NCBI GenBank assembly: GCA_020632925.1
Contig: JACKER010000008.1
Coordinates: forward strand, 558,001 to 622,000
Reading direction: 5' to 3'
From: Alphaproteobacteria bacterium
Lineage (GTDB): Bacteria; Myxococcota_A; UBA796; GCA-2862545
DNA length: 64,000 nucleotides
The notes beneath the pieces are model-generated. The model saw only the letters and a list, made by a program, of their open reading frames with translations. It searched no databases and was not told the DNA's origin. Below, piece after piece: positions 18,989 to 26,690 of the stretch. Within the stretch, counting starts at the first letter, position 1, and every line of letters starts with the position of its first letter. The translations under genes were made by a program, and so were the position numbers.

Positions 18989-20209
18989 GTGGCCCACGAC
19001 GGGTTGGTGGCGATCGCGGCGGTGCGTGCGTCGGGGACACCGGCCGAGACCGCGCGTCGGACCTGCGAGCAGGCCTGCGCGGTCGCGGGCTTCCGGGTCG
19101 CGCTGCTCACGATCGCCACGCCGGCGGGGACCCTGGTGACGGGGCATGGCCTCTCGGACGAGGATCTCGCCTGGTTCGCGTCCCGACCGGTGACGCTGGC
19201 CGAGCGGACGGCGAACCGGGCTCGCCTGCGCGCTCGGGCGTTCCCCGACACGAACATCGCGTGGATCCCGGCCGCCTCGAGCCAGCTCCGGGTGCGCGAC
19301 ACGGTCGGCGCCGAACGCTCTCCCGGCGGCTTCGGTCCCGACGACGCGTTGTACGTCATGGTCCCTGGGATCGAGGGTGAGGACATCGGCGTGTTGTCGC
19401 TCGACGCACCGCTCGACGGCCGGGCGCCGGACCCCGAGGAGCTCGACGCGCTGCTGGAGGTCGAGCTCCTCCTCGCCCGTGTGGGACCCCTGATCGAGGC
19501 GCGGATGCTGCGAGCGCGGCTCGAGGAGCGCGAGGCGGTGCTGGTGAGGGCGCAGCGGTCGGAGCTCGTCGGGCAGCTGGCGATCGAGGTCGCTCACGAC
19601 CTGAACAACCTGATGACCGTGGTGGTGGCCGAGAGCTCGATGGCGGAGGTCCGCGACGACCTGCCACCCGGGCTCCGCCGGGTGTTCACCGACCTCATGG
19701 TGGTCGGCGACCGCGCCGGCGAGCTGTGCTCTCGACTGCTCCGGGTGGGCCGCCCGACGGGACCCGCCGGGGGCTGCGACCCGATGGTGGTGGTCGCCGA
19801 GCAGCACGAGCTCCTGGACCGGTTGCTCGCCGACGCGGGCGTCCGCCTCCGCTTCGAGCTGCAGGACGCCCCGCGGGTCGCGCTCGCGTCGGGGCGCCTG
19901 GCGCAGGTGCTGCTCAACCTCGTGGTGAACGCACGCGACGTGGGGGCCCGCGAGGTGGTCGTGAGCGTGGGGAGCCTCGCGGTCCACGGCGTGACCTACG
20001 CGCAGATCACCGTCCGCGACGACGGACCGGGCATGAGCGACGAGGTCCGCGCACGCGTGTTCGAGCCCTGGTTCACGACGCGGGAGGGCGGCACGGGCAT
20101 CGGGCTCGCCACCGTCCGACGGATCGTGGAGCGCGCGGGCGGCCAGGTCACCGCCGACGCCGTCACGGTGGGCGCGTCCTTCACGGTGACCCTGCCCGCG
20201 GCCACATAG
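18989..20209 (+). CDS. GAF-type sensor histidine kinase
   Basis: A 406-aa soluble kinase. The N-terminal ~165 residues look like a GAF sensor (VALLTIATPAGTLVTG ... VMVPGIEGEDIGVLSLDAPL). The transmitter has the phospho-acceptor His203 in IEVAHDLNNLMTV, the N box LLNLVVNARDVG, G1 VRDDGPGMS, F box FEPWFTT and G2 GGTGIGLATVRR. The HDLNN form is typical of NtrB/hybrid-type kinases. No receiver gene is adjacent. The GTG at 18989 has GGAG 5 nt upstream. Placement directly after a Ser/Thr kinase suggests the two kinases act in one pathway. Confidence 0.92.
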   Translation: MAHDGLVAIAAVRASGTPAETARRTCEQACAVAGFRVALLTIATPAGTLVTGHGLSDEDLAWFASRPVTLAERTANRARLRARAFPDTNIAWIPAASSQLRVRDTVGAERSPGGFGPDDALYVMVPGIEGEDIGVLSLDAPLDGRAPDPEELDALLEVELLLARVGPLIEARMLRARLEEREAVLVRAQRSELVGQLAIEVAHDLNNLMTVVVAESSMAEVRDDLPPGLRRVFTDLMVVGDRAGELCSRLLRVGRPTGPAGGCDPMVVVAEQHELLDRLLADAGVRLRFELQDAPRVALASGRLAQVLLNLVVNARDVGAREVVVSVGSLAVHGVTYAQITVRDDGPGMSDEVRARVFEPWFTTREGGTGIGLATVRRIVERAGGQVTADAVTVGASFTVTLPAAT

Positions 20210-20217
20210 GAGGAATC

Positions 20218-21036
20218 GTGGAACGCCCGGAACCGCTGCTGCCTCCACTGGACGAGCTCCTGGCGCTCTCGCCGGCCGACCGGCTCCGGCTCGGAGCGGC
20301 GCTCGCCCGGACCCTGGGACCGTCGTGGCGAGCCAGCGAGGAGCTGGTGGGCACGCTCGGCCTGATCGAGCTCGTGCACACCAGCGGTCACCCGTTCGTG
20401 GCCATCGGCAGCACCCGGTTCGTCCGGGGTCTGCGCGACGACGAGCGCGAGTCGTTGGTCACCGCGATGCTCGGCCCGGGCGCGGACGAGCCGAGCGGCG
20501 AGGATCGGGAGGCCGCGCGGCGCGAGATCCCGTTGGACGTGTTGCCCCCGGTGAAGGTCGCCGTCCCGGCCTTCCTGATCGGGCGGGAGCCGCTGTCGGT
20601 CGAGCGGGGCGCGGCGCTCGGAGGCACGGGCCTGCAGGATCTCGGGTATCTGGAGGCCCTCGGGGACCTGGAGTCCTGGGAGGCGTCGGTGCGGGCCTTC
20701 CCGGACGGGCTGCGTCTGGCGACCGAGGACGAGTGGGAGCTCGTCGCGCGGGAGGGAGGGAGCAGCTCGTGGATCGTGCCCGTCCCCGAGCGGGGGTACG
20801 GCGGGATGTGGCCGCCCGAGGAGATCTTCTCCCTCGAGAACGCGCTGGGTGTGCGCGGCCTGGCCGTCGCGGAGGTGTTCGCCGGCGGCTTCCGTCGCGG
20901 CGTGGGGGACGGTCGAGGCAACTGGGGAGGGCCCACCGGCAACGCCGAGCTCCACGCCGCCGCCCGCTGGCGGGACGCGTTCGGCGGGTGCCGGCTCGCC
21001 AGGAGCCTCGCCGACCTGGGCCCGATCCACCCGTGA
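20218..21036 (+). CDS. divergent formylglycine-generating-enzyme (SUMF1-like) domain protein
   Basis: A 272-aa protein. The second half carries FGE-fold hallmarks: LRLATEDEWELVARE, then GYGGMWPPEEIFSLENALGVRGLAVAEVFAGGFRRG and a final ARWRDAFGGCRLAR resembling the RxA...GFR ending. The first ~100 residues are helical and not recognised. True FGE uses a Cys pair to oxidise sulfatase cysteine; only one Cys is seen near the end, so catalysis is doubtful and a binding role is more likely, as in many SUMF1-fold proteins linked to kinases. The GTG at 20218 has AGGAGG 4 nt upstream and lies 8 bp after the histidine kinase stop. Confidence 0.7.
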   Translation: MERPEPLLPPLDELLALSPADRLRLGAALARTLGPSWRASEELVGTLGLIELVHTSGHPFVAIGSTRFVRGLRDDERESLVTAMLGPGADEPSGEDREAARREIPLDVLPPVKVAVPAFLIGREPLSVERGAALGGTGLQDLGYLEALGDLESWEASVRAFPDGLRLATEDEWELVAREGGSSSWIVPVPERGYGGMWPPEEIFSLENALGVRGLAVAEVFAGGFRRGVGDGRGNWGGPTGNAELHAAARWRDAFGGCRLARSLADLGPIHP

Positions 21037-21045
21037 CCGTCGAGG

Positions 21046-22332
21046 TCAGAGGTCCTTCTTCGGGAAGGAAGGCGCTGACGGCGTCGGCTGGCCAGCGGCG
21101 GACTCGAGGAGCTTCGGCAGGTCCACGCCGATCGCGCCCTTGAGCTCCTCGACCAGCCGAACCGCGCGGCGAGCGGTGTCGCCACTCCCCCCGTCGCCCG
21201 TGGGGAGCATCGTGATGCGGTCGACGTTGACCGTGCCCACCGTGGACACGAGCTGCGTCATGACGGACTGCAGCTTCTGCATCAGGAAGATGTCGCGCGC
21301 GGAGGAACCCGCCTCGTTCCACACCCCGATCATCTCGTCGAGCACGCGCACCGTGGCGCGCCCCTCCTCGAGGATCTTCGCGGAGCGGCCACGGGCGGCG
21401 GCGATGCCGGCCTCCATCTCGGCCTTGGCGGGCTCGATCACGTCGGCCTCGAGCTGGCGGCGCACCTTCTCGACGCGGGCCTCCTCGGCCTCGACCGCGG
21501 CGGTCGCCTTGGCGATCTCGGCCTTCACCTGGCCCTCGGACTCCGCGATCATCGCCACCCCTCGGGTCTTCGCGTCGATGATCCGACGCTCGGCCTGGGC
21601 GATGGCGATCTCCTCCTCGGCGTCGACCTGCTGCAGCCGCGCGCGCTGCCGGTTGTCGGCGTCGCGCGTGATGGCGGAGGCCTTCGCGCGGGCCTCGGCG
21701 ATGCGCGAGCGCTTGATGATCTCGGCGGACTGCTTGCGGCCGATGCTGTCGAGGTAGCCGCGCTCGTCCCACACGTTCTGGATCTTCATCGTGTCGAGCA
21801 GCAGCCCCAGGCGTCCGAGGTCGTGCTCGGCCTCCTCCAGCAGCTTCTCGGCGAACGCGATCTTGTCCTCGTTGACCTCTTCGGGCGTGAGCCGGGAGAG
21901 CACGCCGCGGAGGTTCCCTTCGAGGACGTCCTTGGCGATCTTCACCAGCTCGTCGCGCGGCTTGCCCAGGAGGCGCTCGACCGCGGCACCGAGGACGGGC
22001 TCGTGGCCCGCGACCTTGATGTTCGCCACGCCCTGCACGTTGAGCGGGATGCCGCCCTTCGAGTAGGCGCCGCGCACCTCGACGTCGATGATCATGTTCG
22101 TCAGATCGAGGCGATCGACGCGCTCGACCAGCGGCAGGCGCCAGCCGCGACCACCCTTGATGATCCGGTACCCCTTGGACCCCTCCGCCGTGGTCCGGCG
22201 GCGGCCCGAGAAGATGAGGACCTCGTTGGGCTCGCAGATGTAGAGCACGTTGCCCGCGAGACCGACCGCGGCAGCCGCGGCGGAGAAGCCGGCGATGCCG
22301 AAGGCACCGAGCAGCAGCAGCACGACCTCCAT
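21046..22332 (-). CDS. flotillin-like SPFH/band 7 protein (copy 2)
   Basis: A 428-aa protein: N-terminal membrane helix (VVLLLLGAFGIAGFSAAAAAVGLA), SPFH domain (~30-190: CEPNEVLIFSGRRRTT, AYSKGGIPLNVQGVANIKV, LEGNLRGVLSRLTPEEVNED), then a long Glu/Ala-rich coiled coil with flotillin-like EA repeats (~190-340) and a C-terminal tail. It should scaffold membrane microdomains as a large oligomer. It is paralogous to the gene just upstream, whose stop overlaps this ATG by one base (TGATG). The ATG at 22332 has GGGAGG upstream. Confidence 0.88.
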   Translation of the reverse strand: MEVVLLLLGAFGIAGFSAAAAAVGLAGNVLYICEPNEVLIFSGRRRTTAEGSKGYRIIKGGRGWRLPLVERVDRLDLTNMIIDVEVRGAYSKGGIPLNVQGVANIKVAGHEPVLGAAVERLLGKPRDELVKIAKDVLEGNLRGVLSRLTPEEVNEDKIAFAEKLLEEAEHDLGRLGLLLDTMKIQNVWDERGYLDSIGRKQSAEIIKRSRIAEARAKASAITRDADNRQRARLQQVDAEEEIAIAQAERRIIDAKTRGVAMIAESEGQVKAEIAKATAAVEAEEARVEKVRRQLEADVIEPAKAEMEAGIAAARGRSAKILEEGRATVRVLDEMIGVWNEAGSSARDIFLMQKLQSVMTQLVSTVGTVNVDRITMLPTGDGGSGDTARRAVRLVEELKGAIGVDLPKLLESAAGQPTPSAPSFPKKDL

Positions 22333-23687
22333 CAGCCCACCTCCCTCGACGCGACCGCGCGCGTGGCTCTCACCGCCTGCTCCCTCTTCGCGGGGCCGTC
22401 GCCCCCGCCGTCGTCGTCGCTCGAGGAGCGTCCCGCACCCGCCAGGATGCCGGTCACGTCGACCCCCGTGGTCTCGCGCAGCTCGTTGAGCACGGCCTTG
22501 ACCGTGGCCGGGAGCGCCGCCATGTGCCGCGGCAGCGCGGTGCCGTCGCCGCCGTCGAGCAGCGTGACCTGGCCGATCTGCATCTCCTTGACCTTGTCCG
22601 TGACCGTGGAGAGCACGGTCTCGAGGTTCTGGATCAGGAAGATGTCCTTGGCGTCGGGACCGGCCTTGAGCCACTCCTGGCGCATCATGTCGAGGACCTG
22701 CGCCATGGCCTCACCGTCCGCCGCGATCTGGGCGGCGTCGGACCGGGCGCGCATCTCGGAGGCCTTCCGCGCGGCCTCGGCCGGGAGCACCACGTCCGCG
22801 GAGAGGCGGAGGTGCTCGAGCCGGGCGCGGATCTCCTGGAGCGCCTGCTCGGCGCGGGACCGGGCGGCGAGCGCGGCCTGCTGGGCACGCTCCTCCTCCG
22901 ACCTGGCCTGGGCCTCGAGCTCGGCGAGCTTGCGGCGGAGCTCGTTCTCGCGCTGCTTGATGACCGTCTCGGAGCGCTGGTTCGCGACCTCGCCCTCCCG
23001 CGCCGACTTCGCCTGGGCCTCCTCGGCGTCCGCCTTCGCCGTGGACTCCGCGATCTCGGCGGTCGCGAGGACGTTCGCGAGCCGCTCGCGCCCGATGCTG
23101 TCGAGGTAGCTCACGTCGTCGTTGACGGACTGCACCTTGAGGGTGTCGAGCGTCAGCCCGAGGCGGTCGAAGTCCTCGCCGGCCTCGGTCACGAGCTCGT
23201 CGGCGAACTTCAGCCGGTCTTCGTTGACCTCTTCGGGCGTCATGCGCGCGATGATGCCGCGGAGGTGGCCTTCGAGCGTCTCCTTGGCGACCCGTCGGAT
23301 CTCCTCGGGGTCCCGGCCCAGGAAGCGCTCGATGGCGTTGTTCCGCGACGCGGGGTCCGAGCTCACCTTCACGTTCGCGATGGCGTGCAGGCCGAGCGGG
23401 ATGCCGCCCTTCGAGTACGCGTTCTGGACGTTGAGCTCGATGGGGATGGTCCGCAGGTCCATCGAGTCCACCTTCTCGAGGAAGGGGATGCGGTACGCGA
23501 AGCCGCCGTGCACCACGCGGTACCCGACGGTGCTGCCGTCGGCGAGGCGGTGCTGCCGCCCGGAGAAGATGTACAGCTCGTTGGGGCGGCCGACGAAGAC
23601 GAACTGCTTCGCCAGGAACAGCAGCATGACGAAGACCAGACCCAGTCCTACGCCGCCGCAGAACAAGGTCATTTCGAGAACACCCAC
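22332..23687 (-). CDS. flotillin-like SPFH/band 7 protein (copy 1)
   Basis: A 451-aa protein with the same plan as its downstream paralogue: N-terminal hydrophobic anchor (LFCGGVGLGLVFVMLLFLAK), SPFH domain (GRPNELYIFSGRQHRLADGS, AYSKGGIPLGLHAIANVKV, LEGHLRGIIARMTPEEVNED) and an Ala/Glu-rich coiled coil. The shared blocks show a tandem duplication followed by divergence. It is 33 bp downstream of the NfeD-like gene, an arrangement matching yuaF-floT of Bacillus. The two paralogues could form a hetero-oligomer. Confidence 0.88.
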   Translation of the reverse strand: MGVLEMTLFCGGVGLGLVFVMLLFLAKQFVFVGRPNELYIFSGRQHRLADGSTVGYRVVHGGFAYRIPFLEKVDSMDLRTIPIELNVQNAYSKGGIPLGLHAIANVKVSSDPASRNNAIERFLGRDPEEIRRVAKETLEGHLRGIIARMTPEEVNEDRLKFADELVTEAGEDFDRLGLTLDTLKVQSVNDDVSYLDSIGRERLANVLATAEIAESTAKADAEEAQAKSAREGEVANQRSETVIKQRENELRRKLAELEAQARSEEERAQQAALAARSRAEQALQEIRARLEHLRLSADVVLPAEAARKASEMRARSDAAQIAADGEAMAQVLDMMRQEWLKAGPDAKDIFLIQNLETVLSTVTDKVKEMQIGQVTLLDGGDGTALPRHMAALPATVKAVLNELRETTGVDVTGILAGAGRSSSDDDGGGDGPAKREQAVRATRAVASREVG

Positions 23688-23720
23688 GACTTCCCCCGGT
23701 CGAATGGACGGACGCAGAGT

Positions 23721-24494
23721 CTACACGTTCGTACGCTGCCCGCTCGCGGACTGTTGCGCGCGGCGAGCCCGCTCGGACCGCTCCGAGGGCGCCGTGCGGC
23801 TCACGTCCGCCACCCCGTCGCGCACGCTCGCGATGAGCACGCTCTCGCCGACCTCGATCGCGCGCCCGTCGCGCGTGGTGGCGAGGAGCTCGGTGCGTCC
23901 GCTCATCCGCTCGATCACGATCTTGCCCTGCGCACCCGGCCGGACCGGGACGACGACCCGCGCCTCCTCGCCGGTGAAGGAGCCGAGCTGGGTCTCGCCG
24001 GTCACGGCGTCGCGATTCAGGAAACGGAAGAAGTTGTACGCCAGGAAGCCGAACACCCCTCCGCCACCGAGCGCAGCGACGAGGGTGAGCACGGTCCCTG
24101 CGCCGAACAGCGTGAGCAGGGTGCCCAGCAGGCCGAAGGTGAACAGGCCGAACGTCCAGAAACGCAGCGACAGGAAGGGGTTCCACCCGAACCCGATCTT
24201 GAGGTCTCCCTTGACCTCCGCGTCGGCGTGCGCGTCCGCGTCCCCATCCGCCTCCACGTCGGCGTCGGCGTCGGCGTCCAGATCTCCGTCGGCGTCCGTG
24301 TCGAGGTCGCCCAGATCGCCGTCCGCGTGGGCGTCCAGGTCCGCGTCGCCGTGCGCGTCGAGGTCGTGGTCTCCGCCGACGTCGTGGTCGGCGTCACCGC
24401 CCGCCTCGTGGTCGGCGTCCCGCCCACCGAGCACCAGCGACGCGAGCAGGACGGTGGCCCCGAAGCCCAGGCAGGCCAGGTACAGCGCGAGCAT
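23721..24494 (-). CDS. NfeD/YuaF-like membrane protein with Asp/Ala/His-rich repeat
   Basis: A 257-aa protein: an N-terminal membrane helix (MLALYLACLGFGATVLLASLV), a ~75-residue low-complexity segment of DADADxDxHAD-type repeats (~25-95), two to three membrane helices (~105-165, WTFGLFTFGLLGTLLTLFG), and an OB-fold-like C-terminal domain (~170-230: GEEARVVVPVRPGAQGKIVIE). The last part and the neighbouring flotillins indicate the NfeD family, which works with SPFH proteins. The acidic/His segment could bind divalent metal or act as a charged spacer; that is a guess. The ATG at 24494 has TAGCTT 6 nt upstream. Confidence 0.8.
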   Translation of the reverse strand: MLALYLACLGFGATVLLASLVLGGRDADHEAGGDADHDVGGDHDLDAHGDADLDAHADGDLGDLDTDADGDLDADADADVEADGDADAHADAEVKGDLKIGFGWNPFLSLRFWTFGLFTFGLLGTLLTLFGAGTVLTLVAALGGGGVFGFLAYNFFRFLNRDAVTGETQLGSFTGEEARVVVPVRPGAQGKIVIERMSGRTELLATTRDGRAIEVGESVLIASVRDGVADVSRTAPSERSERARRAQQSASGQRTNV

Positions 24495-24500
24495 GTCCAG

Positions 24501-24506
24501 AAGCTA
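24501..24506 (-). promoter_or_regulatory. -10 element, leaderless start of the NfeD-like gene
   Basis: TAGCTT on the minus strand exactly 6 nt before the ATG at 24494. The inverted repeat of the RAYT element begins 24 bp further upstream, where a -35 region would lie, so the insertion may have altered this promoter. Confidence 0.45.
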
Positions 24507-24530
24507 CCACGCTGCAACGGACGCGCTCTC

Positions 24531-24564
24531 CCCAGGTGTCAGGACTTGATCATTGATCATTTCC
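24531..24564 (+). repeat. left inverted repeat of RAYT unit
   Basis: 34 bp starting CCCAGGTGTCAGGAC, followed by two overlapping TGATCA palindromes (TGATCATTGATCA) and TTTCC. It matches the reverse complement of 25468-25501 except at one base. The AT-rich TGATCA part could form a hairpin recognised by the Y1 enzyme. Confidence 0.85.
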
Positions 24565-24569
24565 ACGGG

Positions 24570-24575
24570 TAGGCT
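24570..24575 (+). promoter_or_regulatory. -10 element, leaderless start of the transposase gene
   Basis: TAGGCT exactly 6 nt before the ATG at 24582, 5 bp inside the left inverted repeat, so the unit appears to carry its own promoter. Confidence 0.45.
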
Positions 24576-24581
24576 CCGCGC

Positions 24582-25475
24582 ATGTCACGCCCACCCCGCA
24601 TCGACCACCCCGGCGCCCGCCACCACGTGATGAACCGGGGCGCTCGGCGCGACCCCATCTTCACGGACGCCCGCTCCTGCGCCCTGTTCCTGGGGGTGCT
24701 CTCGTCGCTGCCCGAGCGCTTCGCCGTGAAGGTGCACGGGTACGCCCTGATGCCCAACCACTTCCACCTGCTGCTCGAGACCCCGCGCGGGAACCTGTCG
24801 CGCGCGATGCAGCACCTCGGCGCGACGTACACGCGCGAGCTCAACGAGCTGCACGCCTGGGACGGGCCGGTCTTCCGCGGTCGGTTCCGCAACCGCATCG
24901 TCGAGGACGACGCCTACTGGCGCCACCTGCTGGCGTACATCCACCTGAACCCGGTGCGCGCGAACCTCGTGCGCGCGGTCGACGACGCCGAGTGGACGAG
25001 CCACGACGCGTACGTGGGGGTGTCCCCTCGCCCCTCCTGGCTCACGACCTCCGAGCTGCTCGAGCAGTTCGGCGGGGTCGAGGCGTACCGCCAGTACGTG
25101 TGGGAGGTGCGCGTCGGCCGCGCGGTGGCGCCGGCGGGCTTCGACGAGGAGGCGCTGTGGACCTCACCGTTCACCGCGAAGGCCGAGGAGGAGCCGCCCG
25201 CGCCCGACGCCACGAGCGCCGACGAGGCGTTGGCCGACGTGCAGCGGGTCACGGGCGTCGCACCCGCCGAGCTCGGCACCCGTCGCGGCCGTGGTGGGAA
25301 CCGCGCGACCTGGCTGGCCGCGTGGTGGCTCGAGCGCGCCGCCGGCATGCCCCACCGCGAGATCGCCGAGCGCCTCGGCACCGATCGCACCACTGTCAGC
25401 CGATGGATCAGGCGGGTCGGTCACGCCGGCGGCGACGCGCAGCTCTCCGGCTGGGTCGAAGCCCTCCGGAAATGA
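24582..25475 (+). CDS. REP-associated tyrosine transposase (RAYT, Y1/HUH family)
   Basis: A 297-aa protein. The Y1_Tnp domain (~1-140) has the HUH motif PNHFHLLLE (His60, His62), a candidate nucleophile Tyr83 in ATYTRELNELH, PVFRGRFRNRIVEDD, and the family signature LLAYIHLNPVRANLV. A C-terminal helix-turn-helix (~215-285: THREIAERLGTDRTTVSRW-like, read as MPHREIAERLGTDRTTVSRW) resembles the DnaA/TrfB-type domain of long RAYTs. These enzymes cut single-stranded DNA at REP-like palindromes. The stop codon lies inside the right inverted repeat. Codon use matches the surrounding genome, so the gene is not a very recent import. Confidence 0.9.
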   Translation: MSRPPRIDHPGARHHVMNRGARRDPIFTDARSCALFLGVLSSLPERFAVKVHGYALMPNHFHLLLETPRGNLSRAMQHLGATYTRELNELHAWDGPVFRGRFRNRIVEDDAYWRHLLAYIHLNPVRANLVRAVDDAEWTSHDAYVGVSPRPSWLTTSELLEQFGGVEAYRQYVWEVRVGRAVAPAGFDEEALWTSPFTAKAEEEPPAPDATSADEALADVQRVTGVAPAELGTRRGRGGNRATWLAAWWLERAAGMPHREIAERLGTDRTTVSRWIRRVGHAGGDAQLSGWVEALRK

Positions 25476-25501
25476 TCAATGATCACGTCCTGACACCTGG
25501 G
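25468..25501 (-). repeat. right inverted repeat of RAYT unit
   Basis: 34 bp, the inverted copy of 24531-24564 with one mismatch. It contains the transposase stop codon (25473-25475) on the plus strand and codes for the last residues of the DUF423 protein (TQVSGRDH) on the minus strand. Confidence 0.85.
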
Positions 25502-25838
25502 TGGGAGCGGCGGCGAGGGCGATCCAGCCGGCGATGAAGGACAGCCCGCCGAGCGGGGTGATGGCGCCGAGCCAGGTCGCGCCGGTCAGGGTCATCGCGT
25601 AGAGCGAGCCGCTGAACAGCAGCGTCCCCAGCACGAAGCCCCCACCGGCCACGTTCGGACGCCGGGGGTGCGCCGCCACCCCCATCAACGCCACCGCGTG
25701 CACCAGGTGGTAGCGGGCCGCCTTGTCCCAGATCTCGAGCAGGTGCGGGTCGTCCACCCACCCCTTCAGCCCGTGGGCCCCGAAGGCACCCAACATCACC
25801 GCCAACGCGCCGGAGACCCCGGCCACCCGCCACCACAT
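25476..25838 (-). CDS. DUF423 (YgdD-like) membrane protein
   Basis: A 120-aa inner membrane protein with four helices. Signature pieces are ALAVMLGAFGAHGLKGW near the N-terminus, AARYHLVHAVALMGVA in the middle, and the C-terminal GTLLFSGSLYAMTLTG...LGAITPLGGLSFIAGWI. The cellular role of the family is not established. The last eight codons and the stop lie within the RAYT unit's inverted repeat, so the native C-terminus was replaced on insertion; the membrane part is complete and the protein is probably still functional. Confidence 0.88.
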   Translation of the reverse strand: MWWRVAGVSGALAVMLGAFGAHGLKGWVDDPHLLEIWDKAARYHLVHAVALMGVAAHPRRPNVAGGGFVLGTLLFSGSLYAMTLTGATWLGAITPLGGLSFIAGWIALAAAPTQVSGRDH

Positions 25839-25847
25839 CGAACCCCC

Positions 25848-26690
25848 TCAGCGTGAGAACGCAGCCAACCCGGGGAAGAACGTCGAGATCAGCACGTCGC
25901 CCCACAACACCCACCCCGCGGCCGCGACCGCGAGCGGAGGGCCGTAGGGCAGCCACACGCGTCGCCGCGCGACCAGCGTCGCGACGATGCCCACCACTGC
26001 GCCGAGCAGACTCCCGACGAGCACCGTGACGAACGTACCTGGGAAGATCCCCAGGAACGCCCCGAACATGGCCGCCAGCTTCACGTCGCCCCAGCCGAGC
26101 ACCTCCTGCCGGGTCACGAACTTGCCCAGCACCGCGAACGTGGCGAACAGCCCGCCCCATGCCGCCGTCCCGAGCACCGACGACCGCCACCCCACCGCGA
26201 GCCACCCGTCGAAGCCGGCCCACTCCAGCGCCGCCGCCCCCAGGATGCCGATGGGGATGGCGTAGCTGGACACCTGGTCCGGGATGATCCGGTGTCGCAC
26301 GTCGACCGCCGCCGCCACCACCAGCAGGCCCAGGAACACGAACCACACCACCCAGGCGGCCGCGTGCACGCCGTCGATCTGGTCCACCGTCGGCATCAGC
26401 CGCCGGTACAGCAGCCAGCCCAGCGTGCCGCCGAGCGCCTCGACCATGGGGTACAGCGGCGAGATCGGCGTGCCGCAGTCCCGACAGCGACCACGGAGCA
26501 CCAGCCACGACAGCACCGGCACGTTGTCCCGCCACCGGACGTGGGCGCCGCAGCGCGGGCAGGCGCTCGGCACGAGCAGCGAGCGGTCCTGCGGCATGCG
26601 CACGATGCAGACCGCGAGGAACGAGCCCACGACGAGGCCGTAGACCGTCGCGAAGGTCTGGCCGATGATCGACGGGACCCACTCGATCAC
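25848..26690 (-). CDS. pilD: prepilin peptidase / N-methyltransferase (A24A)
   Basis: A 280-aa polytopic enzyme that cleaves type IV prepilin or type II pseudopilin leaders and methylates the new N-terminus. The cytoplasmic N-terminal loop has the four-Cys motif CPRCGAHVRWRDNVPVLSW...GRCRDCGTPI. The two catalytic aspartates are in AAAVDVRHRIIPD and LGWGDVKL. About seven membrane helices are visible. The GTG at 26690 overlaps the stop of the upstream aminotransferase gene by 4 bp (GTGA). No pilin genes are nearby. Confidence 0.93.
   Translation of the reverse strand: MIEWVPSIIGQTFATVYGLVVGSFLAVCIVRMPQDRSLLVPSACPRCGAHVRWRDNVPVLSWLVLRGRCRDCGTPISPLYPMVEALGGTLGWLLYRRLMPTVDQIDGVHAAAWVVWFVFLGLLVVAAAVDVRHRIIPDQVSSYAIPIGILGAAALEWAGFDGWLAVGWRSSVLGTAAWGGLFATFAVLGKFVTRQEVLGWGDVKLAAMFGAFLGIFPGTFVTVLVGSLLGAVVGIVATLVARRRVWLPYGPPLAVAAAGWVLWGDVLISTFFPGLAAFSR

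Larger units (their letters stand above)
24531..25501 (+). mobile_element. RAYT transposase unit bounded by 34-bp inverted repeats
   Basis: A 971-bp unit carrying one transposase gene between two 34-bp inverted repeats that differ at a single base (T versus G, position 16 of the left copy). Y1/HUH elements normally lack terminal inverted repeats, and solitary RAYT genes are usually flanked by REP palindromes, so this compact symmetrical unit is unusual. Adjacent target-site duplication is not evident by eye. The right repeat supplies the C-terminus of the DUF423 gene. Confidence 0.7.

Noticed and set aside
15791..20248. 1485-codon minus-strand open frame
   Set aside because: It lies opposite four well-identified plus-strand genes and has the low-complexity His/Arg/Gly composition of an antisense shadow.
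21054..21068. CCTTC-TTCGG-GAAGG hairpin as a terminator between convergent genes
   Set aside because: It lies inside the last codons of the flotillin gene and has no U tract; codon use explains it.
24531..25501. IS element of the DDE type
   Set aside because: Inverted repeats suggested a DDE transposon, but the protein has an HUH motif and the RAYT signature, not a DDE triad.
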